DNA of 64,000 nt. It comes from Diospyros lotus. Its lineage: Eukaryota; Streptophyta; Magnoliopsida; Ericales; Ebenaceae. The stretch is taken from NCBI RefSeq assembly GCF_014633365.1, contig NC_068343.1:29729307-29793306 (forward strand), read 5' to 3'. Positions 20,772 to 31,080 of the stretch are shown here, one piece after another (the first letter of the stretch is position 1; each line of letters opens with the position of its first letter). The notes beneath the pieces were generated by a model. That model was not told where the DNA came from, ran no database searches, and saw only the letters and a list, made by a program, of their open reading frames with translations. The position numbers and the translations under genes are program-made.

Positions 20772-21770
20772 ATGGAATTTCGTATTTTTTTGTTTATTTA
20801 TATTATAAGTCTTTGGATTTTGACTTTTCTTGTATTAAAAATTACAGAATTCTCTAACTCCAAATGTTTATCAGCGAAGCAATCGTCCTTCATTGTCCAA
20901 AAAATATGGAGAGATACTATTCAATGTGACATTCAACCTCAACAATTGGGCATATTATGAGAAATTTATCCGGTCCCTCTGAAAAGAAGAACAATTAAGT
21001 AGTAAACTTTGCTCGATATTCTTGTACTTTATCCTGAAGAGGTAAGGCCCACTAATTTTTTCAATGTCATATTAAAAGTCGATGGTAATGATCCCAATTC
21101 TAAAGAGGTTACGTTAAGGATTAGGCAAGATAACCTGTACTTGGTCGGCTACCAAAATGCCAATAATCAATGGTTGGAATTTAATGATTTTAGTCCAAAT
21201 CTGATCGATGAATCCACCTTTCTGGGTTTCAACGGTAGCTACCCCAGTTTGGAAAAAAAAGCACGCCGATGTAGAGGTGGCATAGCCCTTGGTAGGGAGC
21301 AACTCAAAACAGTTGTGTACGACCTTGCTACCTCCACTGATACTCAAAAAAGGGTGAAGGGATTGATCATTGTGATTCAGATGATATCTGAATCGATGAG
21401 ATATAGAAGTATTTCTGAATTTCTATCCATTACTGATGCGTCAGGGAATACTCCTACACACGTGCTAGCACAACAAAAGTCGTGGGGAAAAATTTCTAAA
21501 GAATTGTTACGTATAGATTCAGATCCTACTTATATATTCGTACCTCCAAATGCCCTAACAAGAATTACCAATAAAAAAGAGGCGGTTGAAGCAATTGGTA
21601 TGATCAAATATTACGAACTTCCACCAAACAGTGCACCAGAACTGGTTGGAGTTGATGTGGAAGTGGAACAATGCAAGATCAGTGGGTGGAATATGGAAGC
21701 AAATAATGAAGCATACCCAACTACTTATATTTTCATGTTATTAATTAATATATATATGCTTTGGTGGTGA
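20772..21770 (+). pseudogene. Ribosome-inactivating protein (rRNA N-glycosylase A-chain type), pseudogene 1
   Basis: The ATG at 20772 opens a hydrophobic signal-peptide-like stretch of about 25 residues in one frame. Near 20850 the frame is lost through an 8-nt deletion relative to copy 2. The mature N-terminus continues in a second frame to a TGA near 20977, and a further indel moves the rest to a third frame, open from 21009 to 21770. In that 253-codon frame the family's active-site residues are all present: Tyr44 and Tyr78 (substrate stacking), Glu128 and Arg131 (catalysis, in a QMISESMR motif) and Trp159. RIPs remove one adenine from the sarcin-ricin loop of 28S rRNA. No lectin B chain (QxW repeats) follows. 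The long frame lacks an upstream ATG, so a functional toxin is unlikely from this copy. Confidence 0.88.
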
Positions 21771-21839
21771 TTTTATAGTAGTTTATTTTGTGTGTGTAAG
21801 TTTACCTCTTATTGAGGTACTTGATCTAGCTAATGTGAA

Positions 21840-21960
21840 AGTTTGTAATGCTTTTTTATGTTTATGTATGAATAAAGAAGTTTCTAATGCTTTTTTATGT
21901 TTATGTAAGAATAAAGAAGTTTCTAATGCTTTTTTATGTTTATATATGAATAAAAAAATA
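21840..21960 (+). repeat. About 42-bp tandem repeat with AATAAA signals in the RIP 3' region
   Basis: Three units of (TTTGTAATG or TTTCTAATG) CTTTTTTATG TTTATGTA(T/A)G AATAAAGAAG follow the RIP frame. Each unit carries an AATAAA poly(A) signal, so the repeat multiplies candidate 3' processing sites. Copy 2 keeps about two units (26140-26225). Confidence 0.75.
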
Positions 21961-21969
21961 AATTTTGCT

Positions 21970-23358
21970 TAATTTCTAGCATTTGATCTTCACCTTCGGT
22001 GGAGTCTTTGATTAAATTCCTCTTTGATTTATTTATTTATTTTTTACAAAATGTCAAGGAACAAACAATCCACTAATTAAATGTTTAAACTGGTAAATGA
22101 GGTCCCATGAAATAGTTTTTTAGAAAGCAATAATCATTTTTATAATCCTCCAAGCTAACAACAAAATATACCATTTGATCCCTCTATCAGTCAAAAAAAA
22201 AAACTTGTAACTTGCAAGCCCATTTGGACAAAACACCTCCCACTAACTCTATATCCTATAACTCTTAATTTAATTAAAAATTAAGACAATGAAGTTTGAA
22301 CTTACGAACATTTTAGTCATAAAGGTTATGATAACCATTTATAACAGTCCAACCTAAAGACACTATTGGTCTGTTTAGCATCATAGGCCCAAAACTACTT
22401 AGACCTTAAAAATATAAGCTTGCATCCTTGAGCTTATAAATCTTTCATCATACTCTCTCGGAACTAATATAGGATTTGGTTGTAACAATCTCCTCTTATT
22501 AAATTGACGACTTCCTAATTATAAATATAAACTTAGACTTTTGTTTTGAGTAGTATATATAATATACTAGCATTAGAATGGCTCTGAGATTAACATTTTC
22601 TCTAGTATATATACTAGTCACCAGTATCATTTCAAAGAACTAATCAGCCTAAAATGTTTAAGTTATTAGGTGAGTCTACATGAACTAATTTTAACCACAT
22701 CTCTAAAAAAAAAAAAAAATTGCCTATCCTTAATTAACATATGTAGCTAATTATGTGAAAGAAGACAAGAACATAATTATAATATGATGAATTGACATTT
22801 TTATTTATTTCTTATATAATAAAATATTAATATAATATAAAGTTAAATATACTTTAGATGTATGAACTTTTGTGACTATTTTTTTTTTCTTTTTGATGCA
22901 TTAACTTTAAGTTTTATTATTTGAGTGCGGCATTTTGATATATTAAAAAATATTTTACACATCATACTTATTGCCCCTAATTATTTATATTTCATTACAA
23001 TAATATGAAAAAAAAAATGTGTTTACATGCCTTAAATATTTTTAACCATATAGGTCCTACATGGAGGGAACATGATCATATCCTACATGGTGTCATCATT
23101 GTATTTTCCCATATAGTTGGGTTTTCATTGCACTCAGTGACTAATATTTATTGCTGTTAGCTCTATAGTGTTCACGCTATTATACCTCAAGTTTATTAGC
23201 ACACATTCGAAACACATAAATAATCATATCAATTTTATCATGACTATTCAAGCATTGAATTATAACATGTGTCTTATCTTATATAAGTTAACATAATAAA
23301 TGAAGCATATATCTTATCATAGTTAATATTTGTTAAACCCAACTTTATGTCAAACCCA
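21970..23358. other. AT-rich spacer with an LTR-like scrap
   Basis: The region is mostly AT-rich. 22655-22742 is shared with 26222-26302 downstream of RIP copy 2, so it belonged to the ancestral RIP duplication unit. 22340-22500 (GGCCCAAAACTA, TAGGATTTGGTTGTAACAATCTCC) resembles the end of a small LTR element but has no partner. No gene is seen. Confidence 0.4.
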
Positions 23359-23740
23359 CACTATAAGAAACTCGTCACTAAATCCCTCAAATTTTGTCAC
23401 TAAAACAGTTTGGTGACAAAAAAATAGTTTGTCTCTTAAAGTTCATCACTGATTGATATTAGCGATCGACTTAAAAAAGTCGATCACTAATGATCTATAC
23501 TTTTAGTGTTTGATAGAACTTAGTCACTAATAATATCACATTAGTGACTGACTAATAGGTCACTAAATATGTATAAGTCGGTCACTAAAATGATACCATT
23601 AGTTACTAAATCTCAACATTAAGCGACCAAATTGCATGATATTAGTGACGACCACAATATGTCACATATTTTATATCCACTAAGTATGTCTTAGTCAATT
23701 TTAAGTTTTGCTTTCATCTCTATTATGTGTGACCCATTAG
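23359..23740. mobile_element. CACTA (En/Spm) transposon end
   Basis: The terminal CACTATAAGAAACT is followed by many copies, in both orientations, of a TTAGTGAC/GTCACTAA subterminal motif. I count at least ten in 380 bp, the usual binding-site array of CACTA elements. The other terminus was not found, so only one end is described. Confidence 0.72.
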
Positions 23741-24019
23741 GTTTTCTAATATGTTGGACACAATTATGTATTTAATTATGAATGCATTCACAATTATATA
23801 CCTAATTGATGATCATGGTAAGACTCTAGCATGTCACCATGACCCCCAAATAGTACTAGCAACGCCCAATATTGGAAATACATCGACCAAGGAAGTTTAA
23901 ATGCTCGAAAATAAGGTATTTAGATTTATTGAAAGAGGAATCTCAAAACAGGAGAGATGGGGAGGTGAAACGGTGGCTTAGTGGGTTGGTTATACAAAGG
24001 TCAAATAGTAAATTACATA

Positions 24020-24937
24020 ATTTTTTTTTTATCTGACAATTACATAAAAATTTAAACGTAAATTACGTAAATTTTCTGTTAGACTAGGAATTGAATAAAA
24101 AATATTTTAAAAATAAATTAAATAAAAAAATAATACTTTAAGGACTTTTTGAATCATTTGACCACTTGTACATATCAAAGTTGTTATAGACCACGTGATT
24201 TGATTTAACAGGAAGATTTTTTTTAAATAAAAATTAAATTAAATAAATAAATAAAATCGCATACCTACCAATACCATGCTATCAGTCACTTTGATGTTGA
24301 TTTTTTTTTTTTTTATAAAAAAAATTCAAATAAGGTATTATAGGTTTGTTAACTATAATTAAAATTAAGTTGCGCACATAATTTTTTTCTTTTTTGGCTT
24401 CGATAAGTTGCAGAAATAATTAATTCAAATTAAATTTAAAGGGTAGAATTAATTTCATATATGTGTATGAAAATTAAACGTTTATGTTCCTTCCTAACCA
24501 AAGGGAGTGATCGAAGACGAGATCGCAATGGCAAAGAACGAGCTTCGGCGACTGGTTCGTTCGGGAGGCAACTGATACTTGCAAGCACTCCAATACCCGA
24601 GTGAGTAAGAAGGCAAAGAAATGACAGTGTATCAGTAGGTCAAAGGGCAGAATATACTTTGACTCTGAAAAGAACTGGTTGATATAGGAGGAGGAGACGT
24701 CCTCTTGCATGCATGCGTCGTGCGTTTGCAGGTGATGAGATTGAGTATCCGACGTCGATGAAGGTTCCCAGGTGGCAGCATGGTGTCGACGGGACCTTCA
24801 TTAATATAGATGAGATCCGTCATTGATAAGGATGGGATATGGAGCGAGCGCGCGAATACCCAATAGAGACTGCATTGATGTTGCTGCAAGCTGGCGCAGG
24901 ACCGAGAGATGGGCCTAGAGGGAAGGCCAGATTGGGG
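24020..24937 (+). repeat. Dispersed repeat DR1 and adjoining LTR family-Z fragment
   Basis: 24020-24482 matches 27320-27792 and 63270-63602 (shared CATTTG(A/G)CCA, ACATATCAAAGTTGT, CATACCTACC, ATAAGTTGCAGAAATAATT). 24490-24840 is related to 29990-30290, which leads to an LTR end and primer site at 31042, so both pieces probably belong to one LTR family (called Z here). The fragment runs up to the point where RIP copy 2 homology begins (24938) and replaces its promoter. Confidence 0.6.
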
Positions 24938-25975
24938 TTCATCTCACAACACTACTTATTAGTGAAAAAGAAAAGCTATATATCTTGTCTATTAGATGAG
25001 AGATTGAAATTACGGAATTTCGTATTTTTTTGTTTATCTATACTACAAGTCTTCGGATTTGGACTTTTCTTGTATTGAAAATTGCAGGATCATTGAATTC
25101 TCCAACTCCAAGCGTTTATCAGTAAAGAGATGTTCCTTCATTGTCCAAAAAATATGGAGTGGGGCAATTTAATGTGACATTCAACCTCAACCAGTGGGGA
25201 ACTTATGCACCATTCATCCGGCGCCTTTGGGATAAGAGAGAATTAAGATTTAGATTATTGCGCGGGAATAATCATGTACTTAATCGTGAAGAGGTAAGGC
25301 CGATTAAATTTTTCGATGTCATATTAAAAGTCAACAGTAGTGATCCCAATTCTAGTGGGGTTACATTAAGAATTCGGCAAGATAACCTCTACTTGGTCGG
25401 CTACTAAAATGCCAATAATCAATGGTTGGAATTTAACGATTTTCGTCCAAATCATCTAATTCCTGGATCCACCTTTCTGGGTTACAACGGTAGCTACATC
25501 AGTTTGGCAAATATAGCAGTCAATAGAAGTGGCATAGCCCTTGGTAGGGAGCTACTCAAACAAGCTGTGATCGACCTTGCTAACTCAACTGATAGTCAAA
25601 TAAGGGCTAAGGGATTGACCATTAATATGATTCAGATGATATCTGAATCGATGAGATTTATAAATATCACTGGATATATAACCAAGAAGTCAGGGAATCC
25701 TCCTACTCCAGGGTTGGTACTACTAGAGTATTGCTGGGCATGTATTTCTGCACAATTGTTACGTAGATATCAAGATCATAATTATATATACATTCAAACG
25801 TCCATGTGGCCAAACGGGAATTACCAATAAAGAACAGGCGCTTGCAGCAATCGGTATGATCAAATACGGTCAAGGAATCAGTGGGTGCAATATGGAAGCA
25901 AATAATGAATTAGGAGAGTGCCTTCAATGCAAACCCAATGGTGGCCGGCCGGAGGTCCCATAACATAACATGAAT
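24938..25975 (+). pseudogene. Ribosome-inactivating protein (rRNA N-glycosylase A-chain type), pseudogene 2
   Basis: A tandem paralogue of pseudogene 1. The position of the start codon is ACG (25012), so the initiator is lost. In the same frame a TAA occurs at 25123-25125, before the mature N-terminus, and another at 25405-25407, where copy 1 has a CAA codon. A frameshift near 25800 cuts the C-terminal part (25830). Active-site residues are still present: Tyr of the LYLVGY motif just before 25405, then Tyr24, Glu74, Arg77 and Trp104 of the 25426-25830 frame. The tail (25850-25975) is Cys-containing and lacks a lectin domain. The upstream TATA region is absent, replaced by LTR family-Z sequence. 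It is most likely non-functional. Confidence 0.88.
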
Positions 25976-26139
25976 AAGGTATATAGGTCTATAAATAACA
26001 AATAAATGAATAATTTCATGTTATTAATTAATATATATATATATATGTATGCTTTGGTGGTGATTTTATAGTAGTTTATTTTGTGTGTGTAATTAAGTTT
26101 ACCTCTTATTGAGATTGGTTTTTGATCTGGCTAGTGTGA

Positions 26140-26225
26140 AAGTTTGTAGTGTTTTTTTATGTTTATGTATGTATAAAGAAGTTTCTAATGCTTTTTTTAT
26201 GTTTATATATGAATAAAGAAGTTTA
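26140..26225 (+). repeat. 42-bp 3'-region tandem repeat of RIP copy 2
   Basis: About two units (GTTTTTTTATGTTTATGTATG, TATAAAGAAG; AATGCTTTTTTTATG, AATAAAGAAG). They correspond to 21840-21960 of copy 1 with one unit fewer, and one poly(A)-like signal has changed. Confidence 0.65.
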
Positions 26226-26309
26226 AGTTATTAGGTGAGTTCACATGAACTAATTTTAACCACATCTCTTAAAAAAATTGCCTATCCTTAATTAACATAT
26301 GAGTTTTGT

Positions 26310-26891
26310 GGTTTTTGACTTAAGCACCATTCATCCAACTTTTCTTGTCGTTTTTACTTGAGAAAGAAAAGATTGACAAATAATGATATAAAGTGGAAAA
26401 AAGGTTAAAGTGTAGTAACAGCTAAAAATTTATGGCAATCAACTTTAGCTTAATAGTATTATTATACCTACAAATTTAACAAAAACTCAATTTTTTTATT
26501 ACACGTGAACTTAAAATTCCAAAAAAGTAAAATTAATTTTTTTCTCTAAATTTTATTTATTTCTTGGAGGGTAAGACTAGGCCATATAGGCTGGCCAGCC
26601 AGCCCAGTTCCCGTTAAAATATTTTATGATCGTGCATAAATATTTAAAATAAAAATTGTAATAAAATATACCAAATGGAATTTCACTCAATTACATTTTT
26701 AACATAAGTCTTAAATTTAAATTTTTGATTTTAAGTAAAAAATAGAGCAGCGTTACTTTGATCGAAGAGTCAATAAATAACTTGTCCAAAGAAGCAGCAC
26801 ATCTGCCATGACTTTTTATTTATTTATTTTTTTTATTGAGGCCTAGTATAATCGAACAAAAATCTATGTACAACAATTTAAAGGACAACCT
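26310..26891. other. AT-rich spacer, no gene recognised
   Basis: It contains only short homopolymer tracts and no coding frame. 26575-26615 is a GC-richer patch (GGCCATATAGGCTGGCCAGCC) without a recognisable partner. Confidence 0.4.
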
Positions 26892-27125
26892 TTGTGTGTA
26901 AAAAAAATGAGGGACGTTAACAAAGGAACTAGATTTGGTACCCAAATGAAGACAATGCAAAACAGGCAAAAAAGCTATGCTAATAAGCGAGAGTGTGATC
27001 TAGAGTTTATCGTTGATGATCATGTATTTTTTATCATGATGTTGATAAGAGGCGTGCGAAGATTTGGAGTCTCTAGAACACTTAGCTTCGTTACATATGA
27101 ACTTTTGAAATATTGGAGCGAGTAA
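26892..27125 (+). pseudogene. pol: gypsy integrase C-terminal fragment
   Basis: The frame contains MKTMQNRQKSYANKR, then DLEFIVDDHVFF and RGVRRFG. This is the segment that links the integrase core to the PRYIGP box in gypsy elements (compare 1846-1960 of T1). The PRYIGP box and the rest of pol are absent. It is an isolated scrap of about 70 codons. Confidence 0.75.
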
Positions 27126-27319
27126 AATCTTTATTCTATTAGTTAACATTATTTTTATAACTGGCCAATATACATAATGTCTTTCATGTGTTTTTGTTAC
27201 AAAAAAATGTGCCAGACCCATAACGTGTTATTGATTATTAATTCTTAAAAATTAGAGAGGACACATCATATAAAGAAGAGTTGTTACTTATATTTGAAAC
27301 CTGTTTGTTTGGTGTGACA

Positions 27320-27792
27320 ATTATATAAAAAGTTAAACGTTTGTCTAATAACCTTAATAACACATAAATTTTCTATTAGAGAAGGAATTAAATTGACTTT
27401 AATTTAGAATTTAATTGAATAAAACAATATTTTAAAAATTAAATTAAATAAAAAATAATACTTTAAGGACTTTTTGAATCATTTGGCCACTTGTACATAT
27501 CAAAGTTGTCTATAGACCACGAGATTTTATTTAACAGGAAGATTTTTTTAAATAAAAATTAAATTAAATAAAAAAATCGCATACCTACCATGCTATCAAT
27601 AACTTTGTCGCTGATTTTTTTTTTTTTAAAAAAAACAATTCAAATAAGGTTTTATAGGTTTGTTAACTATAACTAAAATTAAGTTGTGCAGATAATTTTT
27701 TCTTTTTGGGTTCGATAAGTTGCAGAAATAATTTAAATTAAATTTCAAGGATAGAATTAATTTGATATATATGTATGAAAATTAAATGTTTA
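27320..27792 (+). repeat. Dispersed repeat DR1, second copy
   Basis: It matches 24020-24482 in the same orientation over most of its length. The two copies flank RIP pseudogene 2 as direct repeats about 3.3 kb apart. Confidence 0.7.
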
Positions 27793-28029
27793 GGACATGT
27801 CCTCTTTACTGTTTTTATTTCATTTTTAGTTTTTAATTTTCTAAAATAATAAAAATATGTTTACTTTGTTGTTTTCAAAAATAAAGAAAAATTTTGTAAA
27901 CAAAACCCCAAACAACAAAATGTTGTTTTGGCTATTTTCAACCAAAATGCGGAAAACCCTACTGCTTTCTCTTCCCTCTCCAATCTAGGTTTGTCTCTTT
28001 TCTATACTTTAACTTTTTCGGAGTTGGTA

Positions 28030-28340
28030 ATTCCAAAACAATGCGAGGGAATTTTTCAGTGAACATGTTGTTGTTGAGATCGAGCTCGAAGAGAATCTCA
28101 AGTTTCGGAACTTCTTCGAGACCGCGTAACAAAACCAGTTGGAGTTGATGTGGAATAATGCAAGATCAGTGAGCAATCCGAGCTCTTTCGAGAGGTAGCC
28201 AATGATGCCATCATGGTTGAGATCAATGTCGGCGACGGTCAGGATTGACTAATTATCTAGCACTGGAGTATAGAACACATCGATACAATTACATACTCCA
28301 GATTCGACTGAATTAGCAGTGAGATTTTGCAAGTCGGAGA
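28030..28340 (-). pseudogene. Leucine-rich-repeat extensin-like (LRX/PEX) gene fragment
   Basis: On the minus strand the translation gives ESGVCNCIDVFYTPVLDN, a stop, then VADIDLNHDGIIGYL, KELGLLTDLALFHINSN and KKFRNLRF. This order and wording match the start of the LRR domain of plant LRX/PEX cell-wall proteins. The fragment has at least one in-frame stop and no surrounding exon body. The extensin (Ser-Pro) tail is absent. 28345-28450 may continue the N-terminal side, but I cannot support it. Confidence 0.72.
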
Positions 28341-28459
28341 GAATCACTTGTTTCTAGCTCTTAGCTTTAGCTTCACAACAACAATGGCTTCTCTACGAGC
28401 TTCTTTAAGAATGTGGGAAGGAAAATGGCCGAGAGATCTGAGGGAGTTTTGGGGGCTAA

Positions 28460-29265
28460 GGCATCTCCATCGCATGGCTAGAATCCTCCTCAAGTCAAAA
28501 AATGAGGAGAAAAGTGCTTAGATTCAGCTCCAACCTAGCTCCCTATATGTCTTGTCACTCCTCAAAATTTGACTAAGGTTAAAATGACTCCCCCATAGAT
28601 GAGGAGCTGAAATTTGCTCCCTATTCCATTATATATATATATATATTGTATGTATTGAGGTATTGAGTGAATTATATTTTGTATATTTGACTATTATTTT
28701 TTTATATGTGTGTATTTAATTATTTTGTGTATTTGATTATATATTTTGTGTATGCATATATTTAATTATTAATTATGTGTATGTGTATCTCATTATTTTA
28801 ATATAATGTGTATGTGTGTATTTGTTTATATGTGTATATGTGTATTTAAAATAATAATTATTATATCACAAGGATAGTATTTATTTTTGTAATTGTTTAC
28901 ATAGTTTGACCAACTAAATTTCGAATTATGGAAATATTTTAAATAATTTTGTAAAATAATCATTTTTAAAAAATAATAGTAAATTTATTTATAAATATAT
29001 TAAATATTATAAAAATCTAATACTGTCATATTTATTATTAAATTATCAAATAAATAATAAATTTTTATAATAATAAAAATTATAAATGAGATAAAATAAA
29101 TATAATTGAAATTTATTAATAAACAAGTAGGGTATGGAGTGTGATAAAGAGGAGAATAGGGAGTGTGGTTGGAGTACGCACAGTTTTCTCAACAAAATAA
29201 GAATAGAGAGTGAATTATTTATAATATAATAGGGAGTAGAATGGGGAGTGTGGTTAGAGATGACC
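28460..29265. mobile_element. PIF/Harbinger-like non-autonomous TIR element
   Basis: The left end GGCATCTCCATCGCA pairs imperfectly with the right end (complement GGTCATCTCTAACCACA). Both sides are flanked by TAA (28457-28459 and 29266-29268), the target duplication of PIF/Harbinger. The 806-bp interior is AT-rich with a (TATG)n-type microsatellite (28640-28860) and no transposase. It adjoins the LRX fragment. Confidence 0.6.
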
Positions 29266-29268
29266 TAA

Positions 29269-29809
29269 GGGGGCTATTTGGGGAGAGAGAAAGTTAAGGT
29301 GAGGGTTTTTTCTAGAGATTTTGGGGCAGTATGTGCTGGAGATTTAGAGAGAGGGGGGAGGGGGGGAGAGGCAAAGAAAGGAAATTTAATAAGATAGCTA
29401 AATCATAGCTCAAAGCCTACCGGATTATCTCTCTTGCTTTATCTCTCTAAAGGCAGCTTGTATTTTATTTTTGTCAACTCAATTGATTTATTTATTTTAT
29501 TCTTATAACGAAACAAAATGTTTAAGATTCATCAACTTTAAAATGTATAATTTTTTAATAATATATTAGCATTAAATAGTTCTAATTTACTGAATAATCA
29601 AATTTATTGAATTACATGTCATTAAAAAATTATTCTCAAAATTTTAAACATAACACGTTTTCTAGTTTTCTATTTTAAGAAATAGTTTTTCAGAATGACA
29701 AACAGAACATGTTTTTAATTTTTTGAAAATAGACTATCAACAGAAAACTAAAAATGAATTCAAAACTCAAAACTGAAAATTAAAACGCAAAAAGAATGCA
29801 ACCTTAATT
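29269..29809. other. Spacer with a GA-rich patch
   Basis: 29275-29385 is a GA-rich tract (AGAGAGGGGGGAGGGGGGAGAGG). The rest is AT-rich. No gene is seen. Confidence 0.4.
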
Positions 29810-31060
29810 ATCTAAAAAATTGTACATATATCGTGTTTTGTAATTTTTGCCAAATGTTTATTTTATAACAAAATTATATTCATTCTTTTTAAAATATAAT
29901 AGATTAAGGTATGCCTTTTTTCGTTAGTTGAACTCAATTTATTATTTAATTTGATTTTTTAAAAATTAAGATAAGGATTTATGGTATTCTTTCCTGCCCA
30001 AAGGGTTGATTCGACGAGGTGTTTGAGGCGACAAATAGTTTGGATCAGGTGGTCTTTGTAATGTGAGTGACTGACACCTGCAAACACTTTGACGTTCAAG
30101 TAAGTATGAGATTGAATTAGGTAGAGTATCAATAGGCTAGAAAGAACGTAGCTTGGCCTTTGATCAGATAGGATTATATAGAGATGTAGGTACTTTGCGT
30201 GGGAAGATAGAGGGCCGAGATATTCGGGGCCGACGAAGATTAGGATCAAAGATTTCTTAATCCAGTGAGGATTCGAAGTTGATATGAATCAGTGAGAAAA
30301 TTGTTCAGAGCTAATAGAGTCAGTGTAAGTGTAAGGATCTTGATGAGAATGGGAACAATATCCATTCTATTGGGTCGAGATCAAGCTGGGCTTGACGCTA
30401 GGTCCTGGGCCCTTTTCTTCTGGATGCGGCCTGATGGATTGTACGATCCACAACTCCCTAGGTCAGATGCTCGCAAGGCATTGGTGAGGACGAGCATTTG
30501 AGCTTGAATTCTTTGCCAAGTGGTGTGTTCGGCTATCGGCAAGCCCAAGATCGAGCTGCAGGGAAGCCTTTTGTTGACGATAGCTCAAAGTCGGCTTTAA
30601 CGATGTTTGATGTTAGGAGTTTGAGGGGTTGTTCTGACATACTGGTTGACGGTATGCGTGGCCCAGAATCCAAAACGTCCGCTTGAGATGACATGCGCGA
30701 GTGGGGAGGCATTCCACTACCCTATGTGAGGCGTCTTGTCAAGGCATTGATTGCATGAGAAATGGCTTAATCTGGGCAGTTGCTCTGCGATGGATGGTCT
30801 CTGACTGTCAGATGCTCCCGATGGTGCTTATAAACACGACCTTTCCAGCTTCCCTGGACTTTTTACATTCAATTATCCTTTGTCTTCTGGGAGTCTTTGC
30901 TCTTTGTATTGCTTCTAGCTTTTGAACTGCCATTACCTGTTAGCGTTTAGACTGTACTCATTCCATTTGTCATTTGCTTTATAAGTAACCTCTTATACTT
31001 GATTTTCCCCATCCCTAATTTGTTATTTCTTCCTTTCCTACTGGTATCAGCGTGATAGGG
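29810..31060 (+). mobile_element. LTR family-Z fragment with primer binding site
   Basis: 29810-29990 matches 63600-63790. 29990-30290 is related to 24490-24840 (shared CACCTGCAAACACT-like and TCAATAGG(C/T) blocks). The sequence continues through a GC-richer region and ends at a methionine-tRNA primer site, after which the interior is cut at 31080. I read it as a 5' LTR in plus orientation with its internal region deleted. ORFs inside (30292-30925) have no family features. Confidence 0.55.
31042..31054 (+). other. Primer binding site, Met-tRNA type (degenerate)
   Basis: TGGTATCAGCGTG differs from the standard TGGTATCAGAGC by one or two bases. It sits just before another LTR starts at 31081. 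Confidence 0.55.
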
Positions 31061-31080
31061 CTAATACTGGGAATGAATAT

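Noticed and set aside
24839..25078. Plus-strand frame starting MERAREYPIETALMLL before RIP copy 2
   Set aside because: Its end is the RIP signal-peptide region read in another phase, and its start lies in LTR-Z sequence. There are no family features.
28131..28171. Possible third RIP fragment: GTTGGAGTTGATGTGGA and AATGCAAGATCAGTG are shared with the 3' end of RIP copy 1
   Set aside because: The minus strand reads naturally as LRX leucine-rich-repeat codons (TDLALFHINSN). The resemblance covers only about 40 bp, so I treat it as coincidence or a shared scrap needing alignment, not as a RIP piece.
30292..30925. Three consecutive plus-strand frames of 62-74 codons
   Set aside because: They fall in the GC-richer part of the family-Z LTR before a primer binding site. 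No domain or conserved residues are recognisable.
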